This document shows positions 33,516 through 46,451 of a stretch of 64,000 nucleotides of DNA, piece after piece. The stretch is from Incurvaria masculella (taxonomy: Eukaryota; Arthropoda; Insecta; Lepidoptera; Incurvariidae). Positions within the stretch are counted from its first letter, which is position 1. Every line of letters begins with the position of its first letter. Under the pieces are notes generated by a model that did no database searches, was not told the DNA's origin, and was given only the letters and a program-made list of their open reading frames with translations. Made by a program: the position numbers and the translations under genes. Where the stretch lies: assembly GCA_946894095.1 (NCBI GenBank), contig OX335657.1, forward strand, positions 7,626,001-7,690,000. The letters run 5' to 3'.

Positions 33516-33904
33516 AAATGAATACAATGTTAACCGAAAATGTGACAAACATTAATATCATACGAATGCATGTATATGTACACTGATACATTAACAAAAT
33601 GGCAGCAAACCATGTTAAGGGGAGCGATGGCCGACTTTTATTTACACATTGGTGATTTAGATCATAACGCAAAAGCATAGGGAGAGCTTTCCATTAGATT
33701 TATTTCCTGACATTTGATTTCTAAGCAGCTTTAGAATATTTATTTTTATTATACGAAGGGAGAGTAGGCACGCATTGAAGGGGGAAACTAGACACTATAC
33801 GTTAACTTTGTGACGCTACATTTAAATATAGAATTTGAGCTGCTCAATCAATACCGTGAATAAACTTTTAATCTAGAATATTTTATAATATATATAATAA
33901 TAAC

Positions 33905-34205
33905 AACCAGGCCCGGATTCGCACGGGTGCAAGTAACGTGTTTTTTAATATGAATTGTTTCTGAATAAAAAAAAAAACATCTGTTCATTGCCTGGACTAA
34001 ACCGAAGATTGCCTGAAAGTTTCATCACAATCGGTCATAACGGCTTTATTCAATTATGGACATTCACCCGAGCGGAGTTTCACATGACAACCTGCTGGAG
34101 TAATTTGAAGATTGCCTTAAATTTTCATCAAAATATTTCCAACCGTTTTGGAGGGGAACATACAAACATATGTACATACACACATCGAATTTTATGTATT
34201 TGTTA
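33905..34205 (+). repeat. RTE-like repeat piece with CCTGAAA...TTCATC motif
   Basis: It begins GGCCCGGATTCGCACGGGTG and contains AAGATTGCCTGAAAGTTTCA and CACCCGAGCGGAGTTTC. The AAGATTGCCTGAAA block also forms the tandem array at 39860-40185. Confidence 0.5.
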
Positions 34206-34429
34206 AGTTATTGGTATATGGCGTGTACACTGCAGCATACATCTATGGTTGCAGTGAACAAACATACATACCATCACCTGTTTCTCGGGAGGGATATATG
34301 AGGATATAAGTGGGTGTAATAAGTGTAATATGTTTCGGTATGATTTAACTATTTACTTATTAAATAAAGTGTTAAATAAATCGTAGAGGTGTAAATGATT
34401 CTAGAAAGGATAATACTTTTTTTACGGAA

Positions 34430-34545
34430 TGACCTGGCAAGGCGACCTATTCCTTCTGGAATGCGGTGTGTTGGGCATATATTGGGGATGATCATGAGTA
34501 GGTGTGGCTTTATTCATCCTTGTGGAGCTACTTAAAAAATCGTAT
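34430..34545 (+). repeat. SINE tail fragment
   Basis: CTGGCAAGGCGACCTATTCC, GGAATGCGGTGTGTTGGGC, and a tail TTCATCCTTGTGGAGCTACT. Head and most of the body are missing. Confidence 0.6.
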
Positions 34546-36540
34546 CCATCAAATTGTAATAGTATATTTTATAGTCGTCTTCAATTACTAGATGAATAGT
34601 TAATTAATAATCGTTAGTCGTTAAAATTTATTTATCGTGCAGTTCATTAAAATACCTACGTAATTAATTATTCGTTAAGAGCATTTCAAAAGAGATGTCC
34701 GACTAATTTGGTCTTGATTAAATATTATAATAATCGCTAGCTCTTCATTTGAGTTCTATAGATGTTATTCGAGTGATGCCATGGCCTCGGATGCATGGCG
34801 CAAAACATAATAGAAAGTAGGTATTATGAATTTGTTTTTAGCGTCAATGAACATTGACGGTATCCAATAATGTTTAAATACAAATATTGCTTTCATTTGC
34901 ATGTTTGAAGCAGTCAAATGTATCCCAAACAGAATCATTGTCACGTAATCCATAAAAATACTTTTATGTACTTTAATGGATAAGACAGTACCGGTATCTC
35001 AATGATTTGAGGTTATCCAACTACATCTACATTGAAGAATTGTAATTATTTTTTTTACAAAAGCAGAAAACCTTTTTGGTCGTGACATACGTCGGAAGCA
35101 GGTTTCAAACCTGCGACCTTTGAATTATCTTAAAAATCTGATTACAGAGACTCGTTATCTATGTAAATATTGTTAGTACATTAGCGACCTTATAAAGTAT
35201 AGCAAACGAATACTTTAACGGTAAATATTTCGAGAGTTTTTAACATTAGGAGAAAGTATAATCGAACTCTGATTTTGATTCGCGTATCATCGACATTTCA
35301 AAACTTGGCTCGCCCGTCATCTCGATAACGTCGTCGATAACGATGTAATAACGTTAAACGGGGCAGAACTGTCAAATTCTCCCGCGTTACAAGTTTTAAC
35401 GATGCTACATCCATCGGATTCGTTGGGTTTATTTTATTCATTCATTGTTTCTAAAGTAAAATCTATGTTTACAACTACATGGACAAAAATGGGTTAGGGT
35501 TCTTTTTATTACATACATAGGACTATAAGATCGACCTAGGACAAAACAATAAATGGTAGGTAATTGACTCTGTTATGTTTTGTTTAACGTAAGGTAGTCC
35601 CGTGATCTCAAGCAAACGTAAAGTTGCGAAAAATTTAAAGCCAAATTATATTTATCTTTCAGTCTATTTATATCTGTCTGCATGATTATGTTGTTGCATT
35701 TCGTTTGCGTTGTAATTGAACACAAATTTGATTTTATTTAACACATGCAAATTTTTGCAAATTTTCTCAAAATTTAATCGTAAAAAAAATGTAAATGCTC
35801 ATCTTTGTCTAAGGAAAATAGAAATGGTCATTAATATCAACAAGATAGTAATTTAAATAAAATTTATGAAAAACATATGAAATATAGTCATTTTCTTACT
35901 TAAACACAATGAAAACTTACCATCTATAAAAAAAATAAAACAATTAATTAAAAATGTGACATATATGGTTCTTTTTTATCTTTTTATTGAACATACCACG
36001 GACAGTTTTACATAATATGATCATACATTACATATTTGATCATGCAAAAAAACTTAAAATCACCTACGTCTCACTCGAAAATAAGCTATAATAGCTTAAA
36101 CTTCTATCAAAATCCTGATTGCCTTAGTTACATGACCTCAATAACTTAATCGGTGTTCATTAATTCACCATTGAAATCGATTATGCCACTCAAATATTTA
36201 CACAAAAAAACACATTCACAACGCGCAAGAAGTTACAATTGGAATTATATACACGTATTTAGTGTCGGCAAAAATCGTGGAAAATTTACTTTCATAATGG
36301 ATTTATTAAGGATATTAAGCGTTTCTTGCACGCTCTAACGCGAGCTCTCTGTCTTCGGATTGATACATCCAGAAGTGGTGTGACACGGCCGGCGTGGCGG
36401 AGCGCGGAGGCGAGGTGCGTTCCGGCGTGACAGTGTGTGTCCAATAGGTGTTTCTAAAAGAGCGCGACAAACCGAACGCACACCCTGGATCGAATACGGT
36501 TAGTGCAGTTCGACTAAACTTTTTTGAACACTGACAGTAT
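34546..36540. other. intergenic, mostly unassigned; tRNA-like SINE head at 35035-35160 (-)
   Basis: At 35099-35117 the perfect stem GCAGGTTTCAAACCTGC lies in a tRNA-like context on the minus strand (TCTGTAATCAGA, then GGTCGCAGGTTTGAAACC), so it is probably a retroposed tRNA-derived head. At 35320-35355 GATAACG-type motifs recur at about 12-bp spacing. A GC-rich tract at 36375-36430 has no frame. No gene is supported. Confidence 0.4.
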
Positions 36541-36542
36541 TA

Positions 36543-36605
36543 GCGGCTCGGAGCTTCGCGGCGCGGAGATTTGACTTGACTGCAGGGGTCTGGGTGCAAG
36601 TCCCC
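36543..36605 (+). repeat. tRNA-like SINE head at the start of the tandem array
   Basis: GCGGCTCGGAGC, then GGGTGCAAGTCC (B-box-like), corresponds to the head of the copies at 25.6 kb and 58.7 kb (minus strand). The repeated part begins right after it. Confidence 0.55.
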
Positions 36606-37665
36606 GCCTCGTCCTTGCCTCACTTTCTTTCTCTTTGATGCAGCCGTGCTCATAAAGGGAAGGTCCTGGCAAGGCACTTAATTCCTGTGTGTTAGGCTAA
36701 TAACATGACTGTAAGTCTTGGATTGAATATGTCCATCCCCGCCTCGTTCTTGCCTCGCTCTCTTTCTCTTTTGTATTTTGAATCCCATTCGACGCAGCCG
36801 TGCTCATAAAGGGAAGGTCCTGGCAAGGCACTTAATTCCTGTGTGTTAGGCTAATAACATGACTGTAAGTGTTGGATTGAATATGTCCATCCCCGCCTCG
36901 TTCTTGCCTCGCTCTCTTTCTCTTTTGTATTTTGAATACCATTCGACGCAGCCGTGCTCATAAAGGGAAGTACCTGGCAAGGCACTTAATTCATGTGTGG
37001 TAGGCTAATAACATTACTGTAAGTGTTGGATTGAATATGTCCATCCCCGTCTCGTTCTTGCCTCGCTCTCTTTCTCTTTTGTATTTTGAATCCCATTCGA
37101 CGCAGCCGTGCTCATAAAGGGAAGTACCTGGCAAGGCACTTAATTCATTGTGGTAGGCTAATAACATTACTGTAAGTGTTGGATTGAATATGTCCATCCC
37201 CGCCTCGTTCTTGCCTCGCTCTCTTTCTCTTTCGTATTTTGAATCCCATTCGATGCAGCCGTGCTCATAAAGGGAAGGTCCTGGCAAGGCACTTAATTCC
37301 TGTGTGTTAGGCTAATAACATGACTGTAAGTGTTGGATTGAATATGTCCATCCCCGCCTCGTTCTTGCCTCGCTCTCTTTCTCTTTTGTATTTTGAATCC
37401 CATTCGACGCAGCCGTGCTCATAAAGGGAAGTACCTGGCAAGGCACTTAATTCATGTGTGGTAGGCTAATAACATTACTGTAAGTGTTGGATTGAATATG
37501 TCCATCCCCGCCTCGTTCTTGCCTCGCTCTCTTTCTCTTTTGTATTTTGAATCCCATTCGATGCAGCCGTGCTCATAAAGGGAAGGTCCTGGCAAGGCAC
37601 TTAATTCCTGTGTGGTAGGCAAATAACATGACTGTAAGTGTTGGATTGAATATGTCCAGTTACGT
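36606..37665 (+). repeat. 154-bp tandem array derived from the SINE, 7 units
   Basis: Unit starts (GCCTCG or GTCTCG) are at 36606, 36741, 36895, 37049, 37202, 37356 and 37510, so the period is 153-154 bp after a first unit of 135 bp. Each unit has CGCTCTCTTTCTCTTTTGTA, GCAGCCGTGCTCATAAAGGG, AAGGCACTTAATTC and GTAAGTGTTGGATTGAATAT. Most of the unit is SINE body; the last unit runs into an ordinary SINE tail. The predicted peptides here are repeats of the unit, not genes. Confidence 0.92.
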
Positions 37666-39855
37666 GAAAATGTAATCTTAAAATACTTAAAAATCGACCT
37701 CAAGGAAACAGAGCACGGGTTCATTTTCTGAGTGCAATTTATCAAAATATGTAAGTACTTCCAAAGTTAATCAGCGAGATTAAACAACCTGTGACCGTGA
37801 TTCGTTTTCAGAGGGGAGAAATAATGAACATTAATCAAAAGCTTGATTGAAACTTGTCGCAAATTTCGAAATCTAATTTCGAAACTTTCAGGATGTTATC
37901 TGGCCAAGCGATGGCTCAGTCTAATTGTTTGTTTCAAAGTTTTACGTTTCTGATATTGAAAATATATCACTGTTATGAAATTACAATAAGACTTATATTT
38001 GCATCAATTGCTTAAAAAAGATGTGTCTATAATTAGAAAAATTTTCTGCTGTATGTACAGTTCGTACCAAAATTTCACTATTTTATTTTATCAATTATTT
38101 TTCATATTATTTAAATTATGTCTTTAAAACTAAATAATAAAAATGTAACCTAGAAAGTTTCCAGTCAATAATCTTACATAAAAACATAATAAAACAAACA
38201 TACATGTGCTTTAATAGTAAAAATATTCTAAAAAAATGGAAGCAGCTTCTCTTTAAAATAATATTCAAAATTATGAGATACGAACAAAGTGTTTTGAAAA
38301 AAAAAAACAATTGAAATGTACCAAAACGCGGACGATTTTATGTGTAATAATGCGAAAAACATACATGATACAAATACATAAGTAGAATTGTAGAATATTT
38401 GGATTCCAGGAATCCTTTAGAGGCTGAGAAAAAATCTTAAATATGGTTGCAGGCTCGGATGATACGCCGAAACACCAGTGTCCATAAACGCTTGGCTTTC
38501 AAATGGACCAGCATTCGTTCGTGGCCTGAGTCGAATTCAATACGGAACGCTAAGATATGTGTAAAATTCAGTGTTACAATGAGTGTAGAATGATGATTGG
38601 TCGCAGGCATTTAGTCACATGCTGAGAGAGCGGTAACATCTCCATTCAGATAATTTGATGACAAGTGGGGAACATGTTGAACATTTTTTAAGTTTAATTT
38701 TTTTTTTAATATCCGTAAATAGGTAAAGCGCTTAAAGTATGTGTTAAAAATTGATTTGATATAAATATTAAAATAAAATGAAAATATAATTTATTTGCTC
38801 GTTTTTAACAAAAAAATGGCAAAAATGACATTCCATGCCAGTATATCTTAGGGATGTAACGAACGCATGTAAGGTAGCAAAGAAAAGTAATAGAGAGTGT
38901 AACAAAACCTAACTAATTTCCTTTTTAATTATTTCTTCTGATTAAATTGACCAATTTAAAAAAATATAATAGAATATACTAATTGTATATAATAATCATT
39001 ACTTATTTACATTATACATATTACATATATATACATACATACCACCATGTCGCTTTCCCGGAGGGGTAGGCAGAGATAAAGTCTACTACACAACTTTTAC
39101 AAAACCGTAACAGATTCTAAAACAAGATAATCCATCCAAAAATAAAGCATAAATATTTATGTGTACACACATAATAGCATTTGTTTAGTGACAAACTAAC
39201 TGCAGTACCCGGTTCCGTTCAGGACAAAAGGAGCCTATATAAATCTCCGGCCCGTAAATGATGTCTGCGCATAAAACACATCGATTCTTTTCTCCGTTGT
39301 TGTAAAAAAAAAGGACAAAATTGCAAAGACACTTATGCATTAATTATATTAGTTTCAGTGTTTTCCTTCTTGTAAGGGTACGCGTGGAAAAATAATGCCA
39401 AAAGTTCATTTGGTTCGTCTCTACCATAGACCTAGCATGCGCGCGCATGGTCTCTACACATTTTTTACCTGAAATCCCCGATTTTGATTATATTGGCATA
39501 TGTATCATCTAACATCATGGAGCAAAGTGACTCGAACAGAATAGATTTATTTTCTAAGTTTCAAAGTAGATTTATCAATTCATATACTATAAAATATATG
39601 AATTGCGAAGTCATTGTTCGTTTCACGATAAAGTGAGAACATTCCGCCGGCAGCTTAGTGAGTGAGTATTCATTAGTGCATGACTCGTTCAGTTGCGCCA
39701 TTTTCCACGCTAATCTCTCTAAATGGTGGCGACGTGTGATGAACCTTTTGACCTTTGGTGACTAACGAATGACCTTTCGTACCGATTTAATGCTCTATAA
39801 TGCATGTTGTATTCATGGTTCTATATTCTTTTATTGTTTACTACCTGCTGTTCAT
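37666..39855. other. intergenic, unassigned
   Basis: AT-rich, with a short dispersed-repeat piece at 39030-39110 (TCGCTTTCCCGGAGGGGTAG, as at 21.5 kb). The 64-codon minus-strand frame at 38116-38310 is hydrophobic and AT-driven. No gene. Confidence 0.45.
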
Positions 39856-39859
39856 TTGG

Positions 39860-40185
39860 AAAATTCGGCCTAGTGGAGCTTCTAATCCATCAAACTGCTC
39901 AGGATCACCCGCTGCGCTAGTCTAAAGATTGCCTGAAAATTTCATCAAAATCTGTCACGAACGGCGTTATTTCATTTTTGGACACTCACCCGAGGCAGAG
40001 CTTCTTAACTTCCTAACTGCACATGATCCTTCAGGTAATCTGAAGATTGCCTGAAAATTTCTTCAAAATGGGTCACGCCCTTATTTAGTTTTAGACATTC
40101 GCCCGAGCGGAGATTCTAAACTTCCATACTGCAAAGGATCACCCTCATCGGTTAATCTAAATATTGCCTAAACATGTATAATCCA
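39860..40185 (+). repeat. 117-118-bp tandem repeat, about three units
   Basis: AAGATTGCCTGAAAATTTC recurs near 39924 and 40043, with a diverged version at 40158 (AATATTGCCTAAACAT). Each unit also carries a CGCCCGAG or CACCCGAG block and CTGC...GATC. It derives from the RTE-like sequence also present at 33.9-34.2 kb. Confidence 0.7.
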
Positions 40186-40429
40186 TCAGCTATCTATTCT
40201 ATATCTATTCAGCCGCCAACAAATGCACATAAATATTCAAACCCATAGATTTTTATATATATAGAAGATAGATTTACCATCCAGAGATACAAGCCAGCGA
40301 AATAATCACTGTGAAGCAGCATGAAGTAGGACAAAACTCCTGATCTACAAGGCGCTGAAAAGGTCTTCCTAGGAGTATTGTTCGCATGTGTGCGACATTT
40401 CAGCATGTTCATCTGCTTGGCTGCTTGAA

Positions 40430-40650
40430 CCGTCGTATCGTCGACAACCCTAAGGTATCCAGGACTTAGAGACCCTCCAAATCCGAAGGAATGTAGGTAT
40501 ATCTGTGTTATACCATCTGTATAACTGCAATGCTATTCGGAACTGCATAACGCGATCACTCTGTCTATGCACCCATTCAATGTAGACAATCCTCTAATTC
40601 AAACCAACCGATCCTCAAATACTTTTTATAGTGTCGGTAAAATGTGAAAT
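40430..40650 (+). pseudogene. LINE ORF2 C-terminal fragment, Jockey/CR1-like, decayed
   Basis: DNA blocks GAGACCCTCCAAATCCGAAG and CGGAACTGCATAACG match the better-preserved fragment at 57.1-57.45 kb (GAGACCCTCCAACTCCGAAG; CGGAGCTGCATAACG). Frameshifts and stops are present. Confidence 0.6.
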
Positions 40651-41756
40651 GCACTGATTGTCGGGGTTGTTCCCTCAAGTACAGCTTGGACCGATTCGAC
40701 AAGTCCTAAACCACCCTATCCATAATTGATCCTAAATCAATTTGTGCTCATTTTATCCCATTACTCTTTTTAGGGTCAAATGAAAAAATCTTGGAAATAA
40801 TTTTCCAAATAATCTTTGAGCAATCATTACAAGTAAACCATCTGGATGGCCGGTATTAAAGAAATTTTAATTCACGGCTGTAACTTGGAGCTTTTTTATA
40901 AGGGAGCGAAAAGTTTTACCCAATATTTAAATTGATATTAAAAATCGTTTGCAAACTTTCGCTCGTTAGTCGATGTTAACTTTATCTTACGTAACTTAAT
41001 GAAAAATGTCTTCATTGTTCTTTTATTTTAATCACCATTTAAGTTATGGGTAATAATATTTCTTACAATAAAAATTATAAATTATTGTAATATCTTAAGA
41101 GTGTTCCAAGATAACAAAACTTAATATACGGAAACCTACAAGAATGCTAGGAAATTTGCTATCGTAGGAAAAAAAGGTTGGGAAAGAGCCAAGAATTTTA
41201 TTTATTGATTAGTTGTTTCGGGTAAAGTTCTGTAAGGTTAGGTAAGTTTGATAACATTTTATACTATCTTGTACTTCCTACAATTATAAGTTTAAATTTT
41301 TACTTACATTTACGTTTCGACCGTACTTTGCATCTTATTGTAAGAATGTTACGAATTCGGTCGCCATACTTACTCGATGCTTCTGCAGTCGGGCCCAAAT
41401 CGCTGTCCAAGACGACAGTGGGGATATAGCAGTGACACCCAGTGGTGCCAACATTTTATTTCTGCCAAAATTGAGGTGATATCCATAGCAAAGTACACAG
41501 TGTACACCTCTTCCCAAAAAAAATCGTTGCTCAACAAATTTGGCCATATCGAAAAAACGACGCGAACATACAAGTTATTCATTTTTTTATTAATTTAATT
41601 ATTTAATTTTAATTACTCACAAAATACTCAAAACACAATGAGGATATTGAAAAATTTTCTTTCGTTATTTTACATACTTTTATTCATACAAAATAAACGG
41701 ATAAGTCGGTTCCCCGGAGTCATAATAAATTACTACAGATACATTTTTAAGGTGGC
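40651..41756. other. intergenic, unassigned
   Basis: Overlapping 70-codon minus-strand frames at 41335-41582 sit in GC-richer DNA ending at a donor-like GTAAGT on the minus strand. I recognise no family and do not call a gene. Confidence 0.4.
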
Positions 41757-42296
41757 CCATCCCGCTCATCTCCCCATACAAAAGGGGAAAGAAGATCACG
41801 CCCATATTTCTTGTCAGAGATCCAAAATTTTGCTCAAAATAGCTTTATTTGATCAAACTAGATGTCTGATGACCATTGGCATTGTAAAATTGTGTTTGGT
41901 TTCTAAGTTATAAGGTCCGAAAGTTCGAATTTTTCGCGCGTTTTATACAATAACTTTGGAGGTGGATTACGCAATGATAAAGTAAGAACATCTTAAAAAG
42001 ATTAGTCATCAGACATAGCTTATTTAATCAAGATTTATAATATTATTGGTTTTTGTTAGCTTTTTGACTACATCGGTCGTGGTTTACTTTTAGCTATAAG
42101 TCGTTTTGAAATTAAAATTTTCGTAAATCTTACCAAATCATACGCTGTGCACATTGTCTTTTTTGTAGACATATTGCATCTTCCTCATCACGGAGCCTGT
42201 CTTATTCTTTGAAACAGAGAAGGTCCCAGAGCGCAACAGCACGGTTTTGTACCGTGCCCACGAATGAGTTAGGCCCGCCGGGTTGGGCCACCTTAA
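41757..42296 (+). mobile_element. TTAA-flanked MITE, TTAAGGTGGCCCA type, copy 2
   Basis: Bounded by TTAAGGTGGCCCATCC and TTGGGCCACCTTAA, with TTAA at both ends. It is the reverse-orientation partner of 7035-7585 and similar along the whole 540 bp. The frame beginning MKQRRSQSATARF on both copies is repeat sequence. Confidence 0.82.
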
Positions 42297-43852
42297 GTAT
42301 TCATATTGACCTATCGTGTTCTTATCTCCAGAAACAAATATTTCCCCTTCTATCCAAATCCATTTCGAATACATATTATAGTAATTTAGTAACAACAAAT
42401 GGAGCTGGTGCTAAGAAATAACTGTTTATTTTACTTAGAATCCTGTACTCACAAAAACTATACGCATCCGTTCATAGGACCACAGTACAAACTTTTGTCT
42501 AAAATTGTCTTCATTATGATTTATAAAATGGCATGGTTCTGAAAGGCGTTCGACCTTGTATTGACACAATGATGGATCGTTGAAGACAAACAAGGATGGA
42601 CCATGCTACCGTAAGAACATTAGTCCAAGAGCTCACAAAATATTTAACGAATTTATTTCATATGGAAATTAATATTTTTTTTGTAAATAAATCTAATACA
42701 TATATTTATGTATTAGCTGAGGTACCCCGCTCTTGTTGTGTGTTCTTCTTTTAGTTTTGAGGCTTTTTTTTCTTTAAATCTTAAAATCAACACACATTAC
42801 TGTCAAAATTGAATATATTTCCATATATTAATACTTTTCCGTTTTTATAGGTTACGATATTACTATTTTCACATTAAAATTCTTAATAGGAAATAACTTA
42901 CAATTATTTGGGTTTTGAATAAAACAATGGTTTCTAGTTACTTCAAATCTCAATGTAGATGTCGCTGGCAACTGCAAAGGAATGCCCGCACCTGCGCAGT
43001 CAATTGTCTGTCATCGAATGACTTAAAATCTATGCCCAGAGCTCCTATCCTACCTTTCGAGGTAACCCATTATGCTTGAAGATATGCCATTATGCAGCTC
43101 AATTGTTCGCGCTGGCCGCTTCACAAACTACTAGTTTTACACATGGGAATCACCAATCACACACTTGACGGCAGATCTCGAGTGCCGGGAATGCGATCTG
43201 TCTTCTCAATTCAATGGTCCAAGCGTCTTTTAACGTCCAACCAAACCTGGTGGAGGGTTTGTATTTTTGAATGCAATTGATTTTCTCATAACACTGTCAA
43301 TCAAAATTAAAAGTTAAAATTACAATATGTAACAAAAAGGAGTAAGTATTTTAACACAAAATTCAAGAAGTTTTGAAAATAATTCCCCCTTTGATGTATA
43401 TTTTAGTAGGAGGTCAATATATGATAGCCCGAGCTTAATTAGAACTCTCACTGCCTGTATGGTACATCGACAAATATTGTTAATAGTTGAAGATAAAAGG
43501 TTTTTAGTTTATTTCAGACCTTCAATATGTTTCACGTCAAAAAACATATTTTCTCCTATAGCTGACTAAAGGATTAGATGCCCGTGGTTCGGATTCCGAT
43601 ATTAGGAAACCAAAATTTAAAATGGAATGGCATTAAATGACTGAATTAATTTAACTGTCCAAACAATGTAATATAAGGGTTATTTATTATTATTTTTTTA
43701 CTATGGGTGTATTTAATTTTTGTAATCTGATTTTAAAACTGTATAATTTTATTTGACATGTTATATTGCACGCCTACCCAGGCAGTTTTAGCTTGACCAA
43801 TACATATAACTTAGCAAAGAACGGCAATAAATATTAGACTTTTGATTTAGAT
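42297..43852. other. intergenic, unassigned
   Basis: AT-rich. A 62-codon frame at 43092-43280 has no known motif. Nothing else is supported. Confidence 0.45.
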
Positions 43853-44032
43853 TTTTTAAGGGTTCCGTACCCAAAGGGTGAAAACGGAACGTGTATTTAT
43901 TTTGCCGCTTTAACACAAAATAGGTAATATTAATATATTAAAATATATATAATTTAAAATTAAAAGGGGGGCCCATACAAAAATCCAGATTGTTTGTGTT
44001 AAATCTTGTACGATGGTACGGAACCCTTCGTT
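43853..44032 (+). repeat. TCCG-microsatellite repeat, copy g (microsatellite lost)
   Basis: GGGTTCCGTACCCAAAGGGT passes directly to GTGTATTTATTTTGCCGC, so the TCCG tract and following part are deleted. The end GATGGTACGGAACCCTTCG is cut off before CGAGTCCGACTCG. Confidence 0.8.
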
Positions 44033-44525
44033 TCTTTTATTTTGACATCGAAAAAAGAAAAAAAAAATAGAATGTGCTACAATCGATACATAAATATTTT
44101 ACTGAGTGAAAGTAAATTCTTAGCATAAAATTGAATGGCTCCAAATTCACGATGAATTAGCAGACGCTAATGCAGAACTCTGAACAAACCGCATCACAGT
44201 CGTGAAGAATTAAATTAGTTCGCTATTTCGTTCCAAATCGTTTGCGACCCGATCTGAGGACGAGTTGCACGGAATCAGTGCCGGTTGCCAAATTGACAAG
44301 TTACTATAAATCCACCCCAATTCGTCGCATCACGGTGACGTAGGGAGAAAAAGGATTCTAAATTGTTAATATCGAAATGGAGACGGATTATGGTTATGGT
44401 AATGGTAACGGTATTTTTAATTTAAATCTTTGGATTAAAGTATCAAAATAAGTGTATAACAATTCATGCTTTTCATTACGCCGCTTCTCCGGATGGGTAG
44501 ACAGAGAAGATTTAGCGCAATATGG

Positions 44526-44789
44526 TTTTTAGGGTTCCGTACCTAAAGGGTGCCAACGGAACCCTATTACTAAGCCCCCGCTGTCCGTCCACATGAACCG
44601 TAATAGGTCGCAGCTGAAATTTAGACAGAGTGTATATTTATTTTTCCGCTATAACAACAAATAGGTAAAATAAAAAAAATTTAAAAAACTCACGTGATCA
44701 CAAAAACATGTTTATTTGTTATTTTATTAAGTCTTGAACGATGGTACGGAACCCTTCGTGTGCGAGTCCGACTCGCACTTAGCCGGTTG
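44526..44789 (+). repeat. TCCG-microsatellite repeat, copy h
   Basis: Opens TTTTAGGGTTCCGTACC, has only about two TCCG units, and ends ACTCGCACTTAGCCGGTTG. A SINE tail starts just beyond it. A scrap of another dispersed repeat (ACGCCGCTTCTCCGGATGGG, 44478) lies just upstream. Confidence 0.85.
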
Positions 44790-44796
44790 TATATGG

Positions 44797-45155
44797 AACC
44801 TGGCACAGATGGTAACTACCATCATGATACTAGCCCAACACTACTAGGAAGGAGTTAGGTGTCATGCCAGAACCTTCTCTTCATGAGCACGGCTACACTA
44901 AACTGGATGGAAAACGCGGACAAGTTTTAATTGCCGCTTCCAACATAGTTTAATCCGATGCGGCGGTACCAACCCGGGCGGGCTCCACACTACAACCTAG
45001 TAGGGGAAGGGGTCCTATAGTTTTACATGGGTTCGGAACCATGGAATAGCTCGCATTCGTAACTCAGAAAAAGAAAGACATTAGTGAATGACGTGGCGAG
45101 GATTTAAACCCATTATCTCTCGCATGAAGGCAAACGATCACATCATACTTATCTG
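44797..45155 (-). repeat. SINE with tRNA-like head, reverse orientation
   Basis: The minus strand gives a B-box-like GGTTTAAATCC head (near 45095-45110) and then the shared body and tail. It lies between the repeat at 44.5 kb and the 5S-headed SINE at 45.2 kb. Confidence 0.65.
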
Positions 45156-45219
45156 GCTAACTCTGCAGGCATACATCTTTTCATATGAGATCTACGATTA
45201 TGATCTACCATCACATTTT

Positions 45220-45570
45220 TTTTTATGTGACTGGACATGATGGCTAATACCACACCTTCTGTCATGGTATTAGCCCAACACACCACATGGGAACTAGGTG
45301 CCATGCCAGGACCTTCCTTATATTGCTCGGCTACATTGAACTGGATGGAAAACACGGACAATTTTCATTCAATGCGATGGTACCAACCCGGGCGGGATTA
45401 CTACCACCTAGTAAGTAAGGAAGGGGACCTACAGTTTAACGTGGAATCCGAACCACGGCCAGCCTCTCTCAACGGTCTAATGGTAACCCATCCAAGACCA
45501 GACCTGACCCAGCGTTGCTTAACTTCGGAGAGCGATCGCCGAAGTGTCGCGCCACTGGGCCACTGATGCA
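45220..45570 (-). repeat. SINE with 5S-rRNA-like head and internal deletion, reverse orientation
   Basis: Head, body and tail match 31187-31572. Compared with that copy about two dozen bases of body are missing between ACAATTTTCATT and CAATGCGATGG. There are few other differences. Confidence 0.85.
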
Positions 45571-46450
45571 TCCATAACAACATAAAACAAAAATATTAGT
45601 AATTAATAACTTATTTTAAATCGATATTGTAATGACCGCATGCTAAGCGTTTAACTTATTTATTTTAAAACGTCGCAGATCCTGATTTGTTTTTGTAATT
45701 AAATGTAGACACATACATATATTGTTCACTCCTGTTTTAGTCAATTTTAAGTATGTTATTTTGTGAGCACAGGGACGTTGAAATTCTTGCTTATGTATTT
45801 AAATTTTTATCCACACAATTTAGAGTTTAAAAATTGTTTGGTTCTTTTACAGAAAGGATAGCGTAGCTCAACATTAATCACACTGAATAGGACTTAACTT
45901 TGAGTGACTAAGCCTAAGGGGTTCACAAATTTGAATGAGAGCTTTTTTGTTTACTTACGAGAGGCTTCAGAAGTTTCCTCTGCGTACATATTGACTTCAG
46001 ATTTTCCGGGTAGAGGCTTCATTACGAAACATTTTCCGGCACACTTCCTGCATTTGTTTTGTCTGTCATCTTTATCAAAATAACGGTATCCAGTTTTAGA
46101 GTTCTATGTGTGAATATTTGTTTGTTCTAAAATAATTTACACTGGGAAAAAAGATGTCAACTTTATTTTGATAAAATAATATCTTATTTCAATAGCACAA
46201 TTATCAGAACAACCATTCGGTTGTGATAGCTAACCATGATCATCTAGTAAAAGCGTGTATAGTCCTGGTTTAGCTACAGTTAAGTTAAATTTAGACATGG
46301 ATAAAAGGGTACTTCAGCTACAAGTACGCTTGTCTAGTAATCTGAATAATATATAGATTGTTTGGCACTATGCACCTAATATAATGGAATTTGCGAAATA
46401 ATTTTAACTAGAAGCGTTTTAGTAAAGAATGCCAGATTCTTGGGCTGTCC
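45571..46450. other. intergenic, unassigned
   Basis: AT-rich with no clear repeat. ACACTGGGAAAAAAGATG near 46140 is reminiscent of the MITE-like end at 49305 but has no second end that I can find. Confidence 0.45.
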
Positions 46451-46451
46451 C

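Noticed and set aside
36606..37665. Regular repeat array as a CRISPR array
   Set aside because: Units are about 154 bp and repeated throughout, with no short repeat separated by unique spacers. The content is SINE-derived and the genome is eukaryotic.
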